Shown: positions 8,941 through 18,426 of the stretch, in pieces
How the letters are laid out: the number at the start of each line of letters is the position of its first letter
Position numbering within the stretch: position 1 is the stretch's first letter
Origin: JACKIP01 sp963710165
GTDB lineage: Bacteria; Pseudomonadota; Alphaproteobacteria; Micavibrionales; Micavibrionaceae
NCBI GenBank assembly: GCA_963710165.1
Contig: CAVPYZ010000001.1
Span: 490,393-554,392 of the forward strand
Reading direction: 5' to 3'
Length of the DNA: 64,000 bases
The notes under the pieces: generated by a model
What the model was told of the DNA's origin: nothing
Database searches by the model: none
The model's input: only the letters and a program-made list of their open reading frames with translations
Translations under genes and position numbers: made by a program

Positions 8941-10386
8941 ATGAAGAAGAGATATAAAATACTAATCGTTGATGATGAAGCCGATATCCGTAATCTGATA
9001 CAAGGTATTTTGGAAGATGAGGGGTATGATACGATTGTCGCGGCCAACGCGGAACAAGCACTAACAGCTGTGTCAGAGCAAATGCCTGATCTTGTTATTC
9101 TTGATATATGGTTAAATAACAGTGATAAGGACGGGGTGGAGATACTCAAAATTCTCAAAAAGAAATACTCCAATCTTCCAGTTATTATGATCAGTGGTCA
9201 TGGCACAATTGAAACCGCCGTCTCATCAATTAAGATGGGCGCATATGATTTTATCGAAAAACCGTTCAAATCAGATCGCTTAATTCTTATGATCAAACGC
9301 GCAATAGAGGCGGCGACCTTGCGTAAAGAGAATATGTCGCTTAAGGAAATTGCCGGTCAAAAAGGTGACGTGTCTCTAACCGGAAAATCAACTTTGATCC
9401 AATCCGTTCGTCAATTGATAGATCGTGTGGCACAAACCAATAGCCGGATTTTGATAACAGGTGAGCCGGGAACAGGAAAAGAAATTGCCGCGCGTCTTAT
9501 TCATAAATTATCAGCGCGCCATCATAAAACGATGGTTGTCATGAACTGCGCCATTATGCACCCCGATCATATGGAAGAGGAGCTGTTCGGCACAGAAACC
9601 AATGGAGAGGTTCATCAGGGATTACTAGAGCGCGCCAATGGCGGGACGCTTTTATTTGATGAAATTTCCGATATGCCACTTGCAACACAAGGCAAAATAG
9701 TGCGCTTGCTGCAAGAACAAACGTTTTCACGCGTGGGCAGTTCGCACTCTATACAGGTTGATATTCGTTTTCTGGCCTCATCTAATCGTGATCTGGAGGA
9801 TATGATCAAGCGCGAAAAGTTCAGGAAAGATTTATATTACCGCTTGAATGTTGTGCCTCTAAACATGCCGCGTTTGAGGGATAGAATACAAGATTTGCCG
9901 GAGCTGATAAAAACGTTCTGTAAAGAGATTGAAATTCAATCCGGCTTTGCCCCTAAAAGTTTCACGCCCAAGTTAATGAATGTTTTGCAATCCTATGAAT
10001 GGCAAGGAAACGTGCGACAATTACGTAATGCCGTGGAATGGATGATGATCATGAGCGGGCCTCAAGTAAATAAAATATGCGTTGATTATTTGCCGCCAAA
10101 TCTGGGGCAACAAAAAAGTAGCGTGAATCAGAATTCAAAACAGCCTATCCAGATTATGCCTGAAATTATGTCGAAACCTCTTCGCGATGCGCGTGAAGAA
10201 TTCGAACGTCATTATTTACTGTCTCAAATTAAGAAGTTTGATGGAAATATTTCAAAAACAGCAAAGTTTGTTGGTATGGAGCGCTCGGCGTTGCACAGAA
10301 AGCTAAAGATGTTGCAAATTAATGCATCCTTGAATGAGCTGGAGAATGAACCCCACATGGAACAGACAAAAAGGCAGGCAGTTTAA
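8941..10386 (+). CDS. ntrX: NtrX response regulator
   Basis: A 481-residue NtrC-family regulator. The receiver domain (residues 1-125) has the acid pair D11/D12, phospho-acceptor D55 (ILDIWL) and EKPF lysine. The AAA+ domain has Walker A TGEPGTGKE and Walker B GGTLLFDEI. The C-terminus is a Fis-type helix-turn-helix (NISKTAKFVGMERSALHRKL). Where sigma-54 activators carry GAFTGA, this protein reads ELFGTETNGEVHQGLLE, so the sigma-54 contact loop is missing, as known for many alphaproteobacterial NtrX proteins. It follows ntrY by 24 bases, and its stop shares one base with the trkA start. Confidence 0.95.
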   Translation: MKKRYKILIVDDEADIRNLIQGILEDEGYDTIVAANAEQALTAVSEQMPDLVILDIWLNNSDKDGVEILKILKKKYSNLPVIMISGHGTIETAVSSIKMGAYDFIEKPFKSDRLILMIKRAIEAATLRKENMSLKEIAGQKGDVSLTGKSTLIQSVRQLIDRVAQTNSRILITGEPGTGKEIAARLIHKLSARHHKTMVVMNCAIMHPDHMEEELFGTETNGEVHQGLLERANGGTLLFDEISDMPLATQGKIVRLLQEQTFSRVGSSHSIQVDIRFLASSNRDLEDMIKREKFRKDLYYRLNVVPLNMPRLRDRIQDLPELIKTFCKEIEIQSGFAPKSFTPKLMNVLQSYEWQGNVRQLRNAVEWMMIMSGPQVNKICVDYLPPNLGQQKSSVNQNSKQPIQIMPEIMSKPLRDAREEFERHYLLSQIKKFDGNISKTAKFVGMERSALHRKLKMLQINASLNELENEPHMEQTKRQAV

Positions 10387-11762
10387 TGAGAACGATTATT
10401 TGTGGCGCAGGTCAGGTCGGATATAATATCGCCTCGTATTTGGCGAAAGAACATAATGATGTAACGGTTATTGATTTGAAGAGCGATCTGATCGCAAAAA
10501 TTAATGATGAACTTGACGTGAACGGTATCGTGGGTCATGGCTCAAACCCTGATATTCTGAGGCTTGCCGGTGCAGAAGATGCCGATATGATTGTCGCTGT
10601 GACCCATTATGACGAGGTCAATATGGTCGCATGTCAGGTTGCACATTCTTTATTCAATATTCCCAAAAAAATAGCGCGCGTCCGCCAATTAAATTATCTC
10701 GATCCTGCATGGGCAAATCTGTTCAGTCGGGCGCATATGCCGATAGATGTGATTATCTCGCCTGAACGAGAAGTCGCAAACAACATTCTTGAACGTGTCA
10801 AAACGCCGGGAACCACCGATACAATCTCTCTTTTGAACGGCGAAGCATATTGTTTGAGTGTCGTCTGTGAGAAAAATTGTCCTATTTTGCATACACCATT
10901 AAAGCAATTACTAAATCTGTTCCCCGATCTTGATGCACGTATTCTGCTGATTTCACGCGCCGGAAAACACATTCTTCCCGATGTCGAAAACCAGTTTTTC
11001 GAAGGGGACGAAGTTACATTTATTGTACGCAAAGATCATATTGAACGAGCATTACAAGCTTTTGGTCATGAAGAAAATGAAGCGGCAAGTGTTCTGGTGA
11101 TCGGGGGCGGTAATATTGGCGTTCAACTTTGCAGTCTTTTAAAAGAGCATAATAAAAAAATAGATTTGCGCGTGATTGAAGCCAGTGCCTCCCGAGCAGC
11201 GGAGGTCAGTGAACTTTTTCCAAACGACATGGTATTGCACGGTGACGCACTGGACAAAAAAATTCTTGAAGAGGCGGGAATCGATAATATCGAAACGGTC
11301 ATATCCGTTACAAATGACGATGAAGTGAATATCCTCAGCTCTTTACTAGCGACGGAGGGGCGGGACGTCCGCACAATTACGTTGGTGAATAAAGAGATAT
11401 ATACAACGCTTACGGCGGCATTGCGTATCAATGCCATTGTCTCACCGCGTTTGATTACTGCATCGCAAATTATGAAATATGTGCGACGCGGACGTATCGA
11501 CGCCACCCACAGCATTAAAGATGGTTTCGCCGAGATTATCGAGGTGCGCGCATCTGAATCCTGCAAAATTATCAACATACCGCTTGAAAAATTACACCTG
11601 CCCCCTGGTGTTGTGATCAGTATTATTCAGCGTGATAACAAAATTATCGTGCCCGATAAAAATACGATTGTTAAAGCGGATGATGTGATTATATTCTTCG
11701 CGACGCACGGTTCTATTTCTTACGTTGAACAGCTATTTTCCTTTAAATTCGATTTAATATAA
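10386..11762 (+). CDS. trkA: Trk potassium uptake regulatory protein TrkA
   Basis: Peripheral NAD(H)-binding subunit controlling Trk/Ktr K+ uptake. The 458-residue protein has the duplicated RCK architecture: an N-terminal Rossmann motif IICGAGQVGYNIASYLAKEHNDVTVID and a second one VLVIGGGNIGVQLCSLLKEHN near residue 235, each followed by a TrkA-C domain. No trkH/ktrB channel gene is in the window. The ATG overlaps the ntrX stop by one base; placement between ntrX and hfq is conserved in Alphaproteobacteria. Confidence 0.95.
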   Translation: MRTIICGAGQVGYNIASYLAKEHNDVTVIDLKSDLIAKINDELDVNGIVGHGSNPDILRLAGAEDADMIVAVTHYDEVNMVACQVAHSLFNIPKKIARVRQLNYLDPAWANLFSRAHMPIDVIISPEREVANNILERVKTPGTTDTISLLNGEAYCLSVVCEKNCPILHTPLKQLLNLFPDLDARILLISRAGKHILPDVENQFFEGDEVTFIVRKDHIERALQAFGHEENEAASVLVIGGGNIGVQLCSLLKEHNKKIDLRVIEASASRAAEVSELFPNDMVLHGDALDKKILEEAGIDNIETVISVTNDDEVNILSSLLATEGRDVRTITLVNKEIYTTLTAALRINAIVSPRLITASQIMKYVRRGRIDATHSIKDGFAEIIEVRASESCKIINIPLEKLHLPPGVVISIIQRDNKIIVPDKNTIVKADDVIIFFATHGSISYVEQLFSFKFDLI

Positions 11763-11872
11763 CCCTTTTAAATCAGTGGCATCTAATATAATTTTCTTTA
11801 AGAAATTATCTTGCGCTTTGCACAAAACTGCCATACACCTAGAGTAATAATAAAAAATTAGAGATAAAAACT

Positions 11873-12136
11873 ATGGCCGATAAACAAAATATTCAGGATG
11901 TTTTTCTGAATAAAATTAGAAAAGACAAGAAGACAGTCACTGTTTTTCTCGTTAATGGCGTAAAACTTCAAGGTGTTGTGACTTGGTTTGATAATTTCAG
12001 TATATTATTGCGTCGTGAAACACACGCACAGCTTGTATATAAGCATGCCATTTCCACAATCATGCCAAACGGGCCGATCAGCTTTAGAGAAGATGTCGCC
12101 GATGAGGACGCGACAGAAGATGAAGCAAGCGATTAA
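11873..12136 (+). CDS. hfq: RNA chaperone Hfq
   Basis: Sm-like hexameric RNA-binding protein that pairs small RNAs with mRNAs. The 87-residue sequence contains the Sm1 region (VTVFLVNGVKLQGVVTWFDNFSILLRR) and the Hfq-specific Sm2 signature YKHAISTIMP. The C-terminal tail is short and acidic (EDVADEDATEDEASD), common in Alphaproteobacteria. It follows trkA by 110 bases, room for its own promoter, and is convergent with trmB. Confidence 0.97.
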   Translation: MADKQNIQDVFLNKIRKDKKTVTVFLVNGVKLQGVVTWFDNFSILLRRETHAQLVYKHAISTIMPNGPISFREDVADEDATEDEASD

Positions 12137-12150
12137 TTAGTCTTTTGAGT

Positions 12151-12864
12151 CTAGATACTTTTTTGAAAGATTAAATAGCTTTGCTTGCGTCCTGCTCTTT
12201 TGCCTTTTAATTCATACTTGGTTGCAATCCAGTTTTGCGGGGGCGTTTGCCAGTCGCGCTTCGATGATGCTGTCCATTCAAATGCAGAATGGTTAGACGC
12301 TTCTGTGACCATCCATTCCGCCAGATCATCAACGTCCGTTGTCATGATTAATTGACCTTTAGGTTTAAGAAGACGTGCAAAAACATCCAGATTCTCTTGT
12401 GAAATAATCCGGCGTTTATGATGACGTGCTTTTGGCCATGGGTCAGGATTCAATACATAAATCTGGTCAAGGCAGGCATCATCAAAATATTGAATCAGGC
12501 GAATGGCATCATCCATCCAGACTTTGATCTGTTCCTTATTTAGATTTTCCTCTTCAATCTGCTTTAAGAAAGCGGACATACCGTTAATATAAGGCTCTGC
12601 ACCTATGAAGCCTGTATCGGGATGCATTTTCATCATTCCAGCCAAATGATCACCATCACCAAAACCGATTTCAAGTATTGTACGTTCAAACGCCTGAGGA
12701 AAGTAGGCGGAGGGGGCAATTTGTTCTGCCGCCGTACAAACTGTTTCAGGAAAAGACAATTTTTCCAACAACTCGTCTAATGCTTTTTGACGCATAGGAT
12801 TAAGGGGGCGACCGGAACGTCGTCCATATACGCGTCTTTTTTCTGTTGGAATATTTTTAGCCAA
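12151..12864 (-). CDS. trmB: tRNA (guanine-N7-)-methyltransferase
   Basis: SAM-dependent enzyme making m7G46 in tRNA variable loops. The 237-residue protein has the SAM site LEIGFGDGDHLAGMM, the LNPDPWPKARHHKRRI catalytic segment, and the C-terminal Thr/Asp-rich YELKGKRAGRKQ region. The start is a TTG at 12864 embedded in the metK stop region (8-base overlap), so translation is probably coupled to metK, which supplies its cofactor. Confidence 0.95.
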   Translation of the reverse strand: MAKNIPTEKRRVYGRRSGRPLNPMRQKALDELLEKLSFPETVCTAAEQIAPSAYFPQAFERTILEIGFGDGDHLAGMMKMHPDTGFIGAEPYINGMSAFLKQIEEENLNKEQIKVWMDDAIRLIQYFDDACLDQIYVLNPDPWPKARHHKRRIISQENLDVFARLLKPKGQLIMTTDVDDLAEWMVTEASNHSAFEWTASSKRDWQTPPQNWIATKYELKGKRAGRKQSYLIFQKSI

Positions 12865-14029
12865 TTTCGTTTTGTAATTTCTCTATAAGGTCTAGTTTTT
12901 CCCATGAAAAGCCACCATCTGCCTCAAAAGGGCGGCCGAAATGGCCATATGCCGCCGTGCGCTCATATATGGGGCGGTTTAATTGTAAATGCTCACGAAT
13001 GCCGCGCGGGCTGAGATTAATAATGCGTGGTATCGCTTTCTCGATGACGTCTTCGGGAACGGCGCTGGTGCCATGTGTATCAATATAAATAGATAACGGC
13101 TTGGACACTCCGATCGCATATGAAAGCTGTAGAGTGCATTTTGTGGCCAGTTCTGCCGCGACAATATTTTTTGCAATGTAGCGCGCAACATAAGCAGCCG
13201 AGCGATCAACTTTTGTTGGATCTTTTCCGGAAAATGCACCGCCACCATGCGGGGCTGCGCCGCCGTAAGTGTCCACAATAATTTTGCGTCCTGTCAATCC
13301 GGCATCACCGACGGGGCCGCCAATCACAAAACGTCCTGTTGGATTAATATAGAGTTCATCATCCGGGCACATCCAATCATCAGGCAGGGTGTTTTCAATA
13401 TAGGGCCTGACAATATCATTGACGTCTTGCTGTGATAAACCCTCAGCGTGCTGTGTTGACAGAACGACAGAATGCGCGCGAACCGGACGATCATCTTTAT
13501 AAACCAAAGTCACTTGCGATTTTGCATCAGGTTCAAGCTGGGAAAGCGCGCCGCTATGACGCTCATCAGCCAACTTTTTCAAAAGCAAGTGCGAGTAATA
13601 GATCGGGGCAGGCATCAACGCTTCTGTCTCATCACATGCAAAGCCGAACATGATTCCCTGATCTCCTGCGCCTTCATCTTTTGTTGCAGAAGCATCAACA
13701 CCAACGGCAATATCGGCCGATTGATTATGCAGACGCACGTCAATCTCTACATCACGCCAATGAAATCCTTCCTGTCTGTAACCAATATCCTTGATCTTTC
13801 GACGTACGATTTGTTCGATCTGCTCGTGCGAAATATCTTCGCGACAACGCACTTCTCCGATCAAGCCGACAAAGTTTGTTGTGGCTGTCGTTTCAATCGC
13901 TGTTCTGGCTTCGGGATCATGTTCCAGATAAAAATCAAGCAGCGCATCTGATATCTGGTCGCATAATTTATCAGGATGCCCTTCGGAAACGGATTCACTT
14001 GTAAAAATATAATCGGAACGTGATGACAT
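12857..14029 (-). CDS. metK: S-adenosylmethionine synthetase
   Basis: Makes SAM from methionine and ATP. The 390-residue protein has all signature segments: FTSESVSEGHPDKLCDQISDA at the start, GAGDQGIMFGFA, the Mg/K-binding GGGAFSGKDPTKVDRS and a DGGFSWEK end. It is second last in the reverse-strand miaB-to-trmB cluster. I found no recognisable SAM riboswitch in the 64-base gap upstream; a simple sigma-70-like promoter is the only control signal seen there. Confidence 0.97.
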   Translation of the reverse strand: MSSRSDYIFTSESVSEGHPDKLCDQISDALLDFYLEHDPEARTAIETTATTNFVGLIGEVRCREDISHEQIEQIVRRKIKDIGYRQEGFHWRDVEIDVRLHNQSADIAVGVDASATKDEGAGDQGIMFGFACDETEALMPAPIYYSHLLLKKLADERHSGALSQLEPDAKSQVTLVYKDDRPVRAHSVVLSTQHAEGLSQQDVNDIVRPYIENTLPDDWMCPDDELYINPTGRFVIGGPVGDAGLTGRKIIVDTYGGAAPHGGGAFSGKDPTKVDRSAAYVARYIAKNIVAAELATKCTLQLSYAIGVSKPLSIYIDTHGTSAVPEDVIEKAIPRIINLSPRGIREHLQLNRPIYERTAAYGHFGRPFEADGGFSWEKLDLIEKLQNEIG

Positions 14030-14065
14030 GTTGAACCTTAAAGCTATTAATCTAAAATTTGCAAC

Positions 14066-14093
14066 ATTCTACAGATATAGGGAATGACTGCAA
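14066..14093 (-). promoter_or_regulatory. Possible sigma-70 promoter for metK
   Basis: Read on the minus strand, TTGCAG is followed after 16 bases by TAGAAT, a reasonable -35/-10 pair, 37 bases upstream of the metK ATG and touching the stop of the upstream xre gene. It would let metK-trmB be transcribed independently of the longer operon. Pattern match only. Confidence 0.35.
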
Positions 14094-14558
14094 TCAGCTT
14101 TTTGTGGCGTTATCTATATTTTCGGCATAAGTTTTAATCATCTTATACATACCTTTACGTGCTTTGGGGTCTTTAACACTGTAATAAGAACGTAAAAGAT
14201 TAATCGTTTCAGTTGTTTGAAAGATATCAACTTTATTTGTTTTGCCCTCTGACGTACCATCAGCACCTTCAAAAGGGGCTTGTTCGCCTTCTGCAAAGCC
14301 GACTTTTTTGGTATTTTTATTTTCTTCAAAAAAATATGCAGAGGGGACGTCGAAAATATCTATGATTTGTTTTATTTTACCCGCGCTGATGCGATTTGTG
14401 CCTTGTTCGTACTTTTGAACTTGTTGAAACGTGATGTCCAGTTTTTTTGCTAAGACATCTTGCGTGTAATTATTTAGCTTACGCAATACACGCAATCGTA
14501 TGCCGATTTCCTTGTCGTAATCTTCAACGCGGCCCTTGGGTTTCATTTTTGTTTTCAT
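14094..14558 (-). CDS. XRE-family helix-turn-helix regulator
   Basis: A 154-residue DNA-binding protein with an N-terminal Cro/cI-type domain: IGIRLRVLRKLNNYTQDVLAKKLDITFQQVQKYEQGTNRIS (about residues 19-59), followed by the INRISAGKI-type end of the domain and a flexible C-terminal half. In Alphaproteobacteria an XRE regulator of this kind commonly lies between lnt and metK, so it belongs to the conserved cluster. Its targets are unknown. Confidence 0.88.
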   Translation of the reverse strand: MKTKMKPKGRVEDYDKEIGIRLRVLRKLNNYTQDVLAKKLDITFQQVQKYEQGTNRISAGKIKQIIDIFDVPSAYFFEENKNTKKVGFAEGEQAPFEGADGTSEGKTNKVDIFQTTETINLLRSYYSVKDPKARKGMYKMIKTYAENIDNATKS

Positions 14559-14675
14559 AGTATTTCTCTAAATATAGGTAATTACTATCCTTTTTAAATT
14601 ATTTTTCAGAATAAATAAACACCTAAACTGGGATATTCCGTATATATAATAATATCTTAAGTATTATTACCATAA

Positions 14676-16221
14676 CTATCTATTGGTTTCTTTGCGGAAT
14701 ATATATACTCCGGCGAGGATAAATATCAATAAAGCCCCCATAATTTTCTGTCCGTATTTTGCAAATATCGTTTCATTTTGCAACGGTAGTACAAGTCGTG
14801 AAGAGACGACATCGCGTTTGCCATATTCTATCTTACACAATATGTTTTCCGAGCGGTGAGATAAATGAGGACGTTCCGGTATTTGCAACCCTTGCCACAG
14901 GCCTGCCTGTTTCAATGGCTCTATACTGGGCGCTGACTAAATGCTGTTGTGGTCCGCTACTGTTACCGTACCATGCGTCATTTGTCACATTCACAATTAA
15001 ATCTGGATGCGGTGTGCGCTTAACGCGCTTCGGCATACTATGTCCCGGGAAAATAACTTCGTAGCAGATAAGCGGGCTGATCGAAAAATTCTTTGTAATT
15101 TGTATTTTTTGCGGACCCGGCCCCGCTTGAAATCCTGAAAAATTCACAATGGGATCTAGCGGAATATACTCCTTAAAGGGAATATACTCCCCGAATGGAA
15201 CAAGGTGGTGTTTATCGTAATTGCCGATAATCTGTTGCCCCGGTCCAAAAACGGTTAAACTGTTATAAAAATGACGCTCTTCGTTTTTAACGACACCATG
15301 TAATAATCCTGTAATCAGATGATTACGTGATTTTTCGGGCAGAATATTTTGTAAAACGTCTTTATTCTTTTCTTTAAATAAGATTGAACGTACCGAAGCC
15401 GTTTCAGGCCAAATCACGATATTCATTTTATTCGGATGATCCTTCAAGCCTTTACGGCTGAGCTCCACCAGATTTTGAAAATGCCCTTCCAGCTTGCCGG
15501 CTTCCCATTTATCTTCCTGCTTAATATTGGGTTGAACAAGATGTAAAACGACATCATCAATAATATAAACCGGCTCTGTTTTGAGGCGATTGTGACCCCA
15601 GAAATATAATCCGCTAAAGCTGAGGGCGGTCATCATAAATGTTAAAATAAGGGGTGTGCCGCGTTTGTGTAAAAAGAACAGCGCAGGCGTCGCCGCCCAA
15701 AAAATTGTCAGGAATGTCAGGAAATATAGGCCACCAATGGATACAGACTGCGCAACGGGTGGGACGCTGATCCACGTGTAAGCGAAGTTATTCCATGGAA
15801 AGCCTGTAAATAAATAGCCGCGCGCGAGTTCACTTAAGCATAAAGCCAATACAAATGCCCACCATCCGCTTAAATGTTCCAGATCGAAGCGTGACGTAAT
15901 GAATGTGATTAACAACGCGGGAAATAAAGCGAGCGCAGCGGGCAACCCGCCAATGGCTAGGGGATAGGCCCAGTAAAAATCTTCATTACCGGGGACAAGT
16001 AACGCATTTGAAATCCAGCTTAATCCAAAAACAAAATATCCAAAGGCGAACAGCCATGTATATAAGAATTTATAGCGCTTTTTCTCTGCTCTTTGCACGG
16101 CATAGAACAGGGCGGGAATACCCAGAAACAGAATAAACCCCAGATTATAAGGCGCCATTGCCAGATGGGATAACGATCCCGCAACAAAACATAACAGCGC
16201 AAGCAAAAAATTATGGAGCAT
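14676..16221 (-). CDS. lnt: Apolipoprotein N-acyltransferase (frameshifted near C-terminus)
   Basis: Inner-membrane enzyme adding the third acyl chain to lipoproteins. About six N-terminal membrane helices precede a nitrilase-type periplasmic domain with the Glu-Lys-Cys triad visible in IVIWPETAS, YDKHHLVPFGEYIP and SPLICYEVIFPG. The first frame stops at 14833 after ISPLGKHIV, 462 residues, short for the family. The expected ending (KIEYGKRDVV, then FAKYGQKIMGALLIFILAGVYIF, the last membrane helix) continues in another frame to 14676. Removing one base around 14833-14840 joins them. Lnt is normally essential in Proteobacteria, so a sequence error is likely. Confidence 0.9.
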
Positions 16222-16290
16222 TTTCCATTCTTATCATGCTATGCACATGACGCAAAATAAAAGCGTGGGACAGATCGAAAAAGAAGAGCG

Positions 16291-16908
16291 TTAATTTTGT
16301 AATGCAGGGCAAGCCAGCATATTTTCAATGCGTTGATCAACAAATTGTTCTCTCACGCCCTCCTTACCGGGCGCGGCAGGCATGATTGTGTTTGCGATGT
16401 ATCTGAAGTTTGACAAAATAAGCGCTGCATCTGCGGCAAAATCATCGCTGTCTTCCTTGATTTCTTGAAATGCGGCACAATCTGCGCCTTGCTCTATCGG
16501 AAAGTACTGACTTTGTCGCTGATTGATAGGGATATCCAAATGGGAAAGTTGAACATGCGCACACTCATGATGGAACAAAAATTCCTGAAAAAGTGGATGT
16601 AAGTAGGGCATATTTGTTTCGTCATAATAAATACGGTCTTCATTTACAATGCCGCCGTTTTTTCCGACTTCAAAATCCCCCGCCGCAGCTAAAAACCCGC
16701 CAAATTGCACAATCTGCTCGCTCGTTCCTGCGTAATGCTGAATCGTCTCACCTTGCTCTGTGGTACAAACAGGCGGCGTAATTAAGCCATAGTTCCTGAT
16801 TTCTGGCTGGTAGCCATCTGCAGGGTTCGATTGCGCAAAGGCAGGAGACAGGGAAACGATACTCGCTATTGAAAAAGCAGAGATCAGGGAAAGGGTTTTT
16901 CTAAACAT
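16291..16908 (-). CDS. Exported protein with HExxH-type metallopeptidase motif
   Basis: A 205-residue protein with a clear signal peptide (MFRKTLSLISAFSIASIVSLSPAFA, cut before QSN). The mature part contains FLFHHECAHVQLSH, where HECAH fits the zinc-binding HExxH motif, followed about 20 residues later by QGADCAAF, which resembles the downstream acidic ligand segment (ADxxA) of M48-like or similar zinc peptidases. It is therefore a candidate periplasmic or secreted metalloprotease, although no family could be named. It lies between corC and lnt, a position not part of the usual conserved cluster. Confidence 0.7.
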   Translation of the reverse strand: MFRKTLSLISAFSIASIVSLSPAFAQSNPADGYQPEIRNYGLITPPVCTTEQGETIQHYAGTSEQIVQFGGFLAAAGDFEVGKNGGIVNEDRIYYDETNMPYLHPLFQEFLFHHECAHVQLSHLDIPINQRQSQYFPIEQGADCAAFQEIKEDSDDFAADAALILSNFRYIANTIMPAAPGKEGVREQFVDQRIENMLACPALQN

Positions 16909-16949
16909 ACTACTCTTATAAAGAACAAAAATTGTTCATGCAAAAGATT

Positions 16950-17891
16950 TTACAAAGCGGGAGGTATGATCCTAAGGCGGTTCACACGACGCGGATCGGC
17001 GTCTAGAACTTCAAACTTCATGCCGCTTTCTTCATGGGTCAGAATTTCACCGCGCGCCGGAATGCGTCCTGAAATAAAGAAAACAAGACCACCGAGCGTA
17101 TCAATATCCTCGCGCTCATATTCATCAATCATTTGACCGAATTCTTTTTCAAACTCTTCCAGATCATAGCGTGCATCAACAACAATGCTGCCGTCACTAT
17201 TGCGGGTCAGGGTTGGTTGAATTTCATTTTGAAACTCGTCATCAATCTCCCCCACAATGCTTTCAACCAGATCTCCAATGGTTACCAGCCCGTCAATACC
17301 GCCATATTCGTCAATAACCAGCGCCATATGTTTTGTTGTCTGCTGCATTTGAAGCATCAAATCAAGAACTGGCATAGAAGGGGAGACAATAGGAACGGAG
17401 CGTATAATATCCTTCAGTTTAAAACTGTCATTGCCCTTGGCAAATTCCGCCATGATATCCTTAATATGTATTGTCCCGATAATATCATCCAGATCATCGC
17501 GATAGATCGGCAGGCGGCTAAATTGTTTTTCTGATAACAGCTCGAATAATTTTGTTTTATCTGTCTCCAAAGGAATGGCAATAATATCTGTGCGCGGCAC
17601 CATCACATCTGTCACGGTCATATCACGCAGTTTCAGAATGTTTGTGATTAGAAGACGCTCATGCACGGCAACGTGCTCATCCTCATTATCTTCATATTCT
17701 TCGATAACTTCTTCCAAAGCTTCACGCAAGGTTGGCTCCTGACCTTGCGGCTTGGTTTTAATTAAATCTTTCAGCCACGTGAAGGGCGCGGCATTTTGTT
17801 CTGTACACTTATTAGGAGAGTCTTTGGGGGAAACCCCCGACGGAGGTTCCGATTCTGGCCCTTGTTGGGCGTCTTCTGGTTTTGTTAACAT
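16950..17891 (-). CDS. corC: CorC/HlyC-family CBS-domain protein
   Basis: A 313-residue soluble protein of the CorC/YbeX family. It has an acidic LREALEEVIEEYEDNEDEHVAVHERLLITNILKLRD segment, two CBS domains (starting at VTDVMVPRTDIIAIPLE and IIRSVPIVSPSMPVLDLM, including DEYGGIDGLVTIGDLVESIVGEI), and the C-terminal transporter-associated domain (EYEREDIDTLGGLVFF). YbeX/CorC is linked to divalent cation efflux and, in E. coli, to ribosome metabolism. It sits directly between ybeY and lnt as in many Proteobacteria. Confidence 0.92.
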   Translation of the reverse strand: MLTKPEDAQQGPESEPPSGVSPKDSPNKCTEQNAAPFTWLKDLIKTKPQGQEPTLREALEEVIEEYEDNEDEHVAVHERLLITNILKLRDMTVTDVMVPRTDIIAIPLETDKTKLFELLSEKQFSRLPIYRDDLDDIIGTIHIKDIMAEFAKGNDSFKLKDIIRSVPIVSPSMPVLDLMLQMQQTTKHMALVIDEYGGIDGLVTIGDLVESIVGEIDDEFQNEIQPTLTRNSDGSIVVDARYDLEEFEKEFGQMIDEYEREDIDTLGGLVFFISGRIPARGEILTHEESGMKFEVLDADPRRVNRLRIIPPAL

Positions 17892-17906
17892 GGTATCATT
17901 ATTTTA

Positions 17907-18426
17907 TCATAAGAGTTGCTGTCCAAGATAGGGGTTTTTTATGCCCAAACGCTGTAATATCCAGATTTCCATACTTTCCATGTTATCCGCATCTTGTGTA
18001 TTTTCATGGTCATAGCCCAGTAAATGCAGCGTTCCATGTACAATCAGATGGATAAAATGTTCTTTCTCAGACTTTAATTGCTCTTCTGCTTCTTTAATAA
18101 CATGTCTCACGCGCAATAATAATATCACCTAAAGGGGCGTGTGGCCCTTTTTCTTCTGTTTCGAAAGACAGAACGTTAGTTGGCTTGTCTTTACCGCGAT
18201 ATTCACGGTTGAGGGTTTGAACCAGGTCATTATGCGCCAGAAGAATACTGACTTCACATCCATCATCTTTGGAGAATTGCGTACAGAAAAGGGTTTCGCG
18301 CACGGCAATCTCTGCCATATCACGCGGATTAAAATCAAGTTCCTCCCACTGCGGGTCGGCAACCTGAATATCTACGGTAAATGTACGTTCCGGCGGAGAG
18401 GGCGTTTTATTTGTTTCTGTGTTCAT
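17907..18426 (-). CDS. ybeY: Endoribonuclease YbeY (frameshifted in this sequence)
   Basis: Zinc-dependent endoribonuclease for 16S rRNA 3'-end maturation and ribosome quality control. The N-terminal part (EVSILLAHNDLVQTLNREYRGKDKPTNVLSFETEE, GDIIIARET) is in one frame; the C-terminal part with the three-His zinc site (VHGTLHLLGYDHEN) is in another. The shift is at about 18105-18118 and is repaired by dropping one T, giving RET-VIKEAEEQ, which matches the family. The start overlaps the phoH 3' end by 20 bases. YbeY is essential or nearly so in many bacteria, so an error is likely. Confidence 0.9.

Noticed and set aside
14030..14093. SAM riboswitch upstream of metK
   Set aside because: The leader is only 64 bases and shows no SAM-II, SAM/SAH or other SAM aptamer pattern; only a sigma-70-like promoter is visible.
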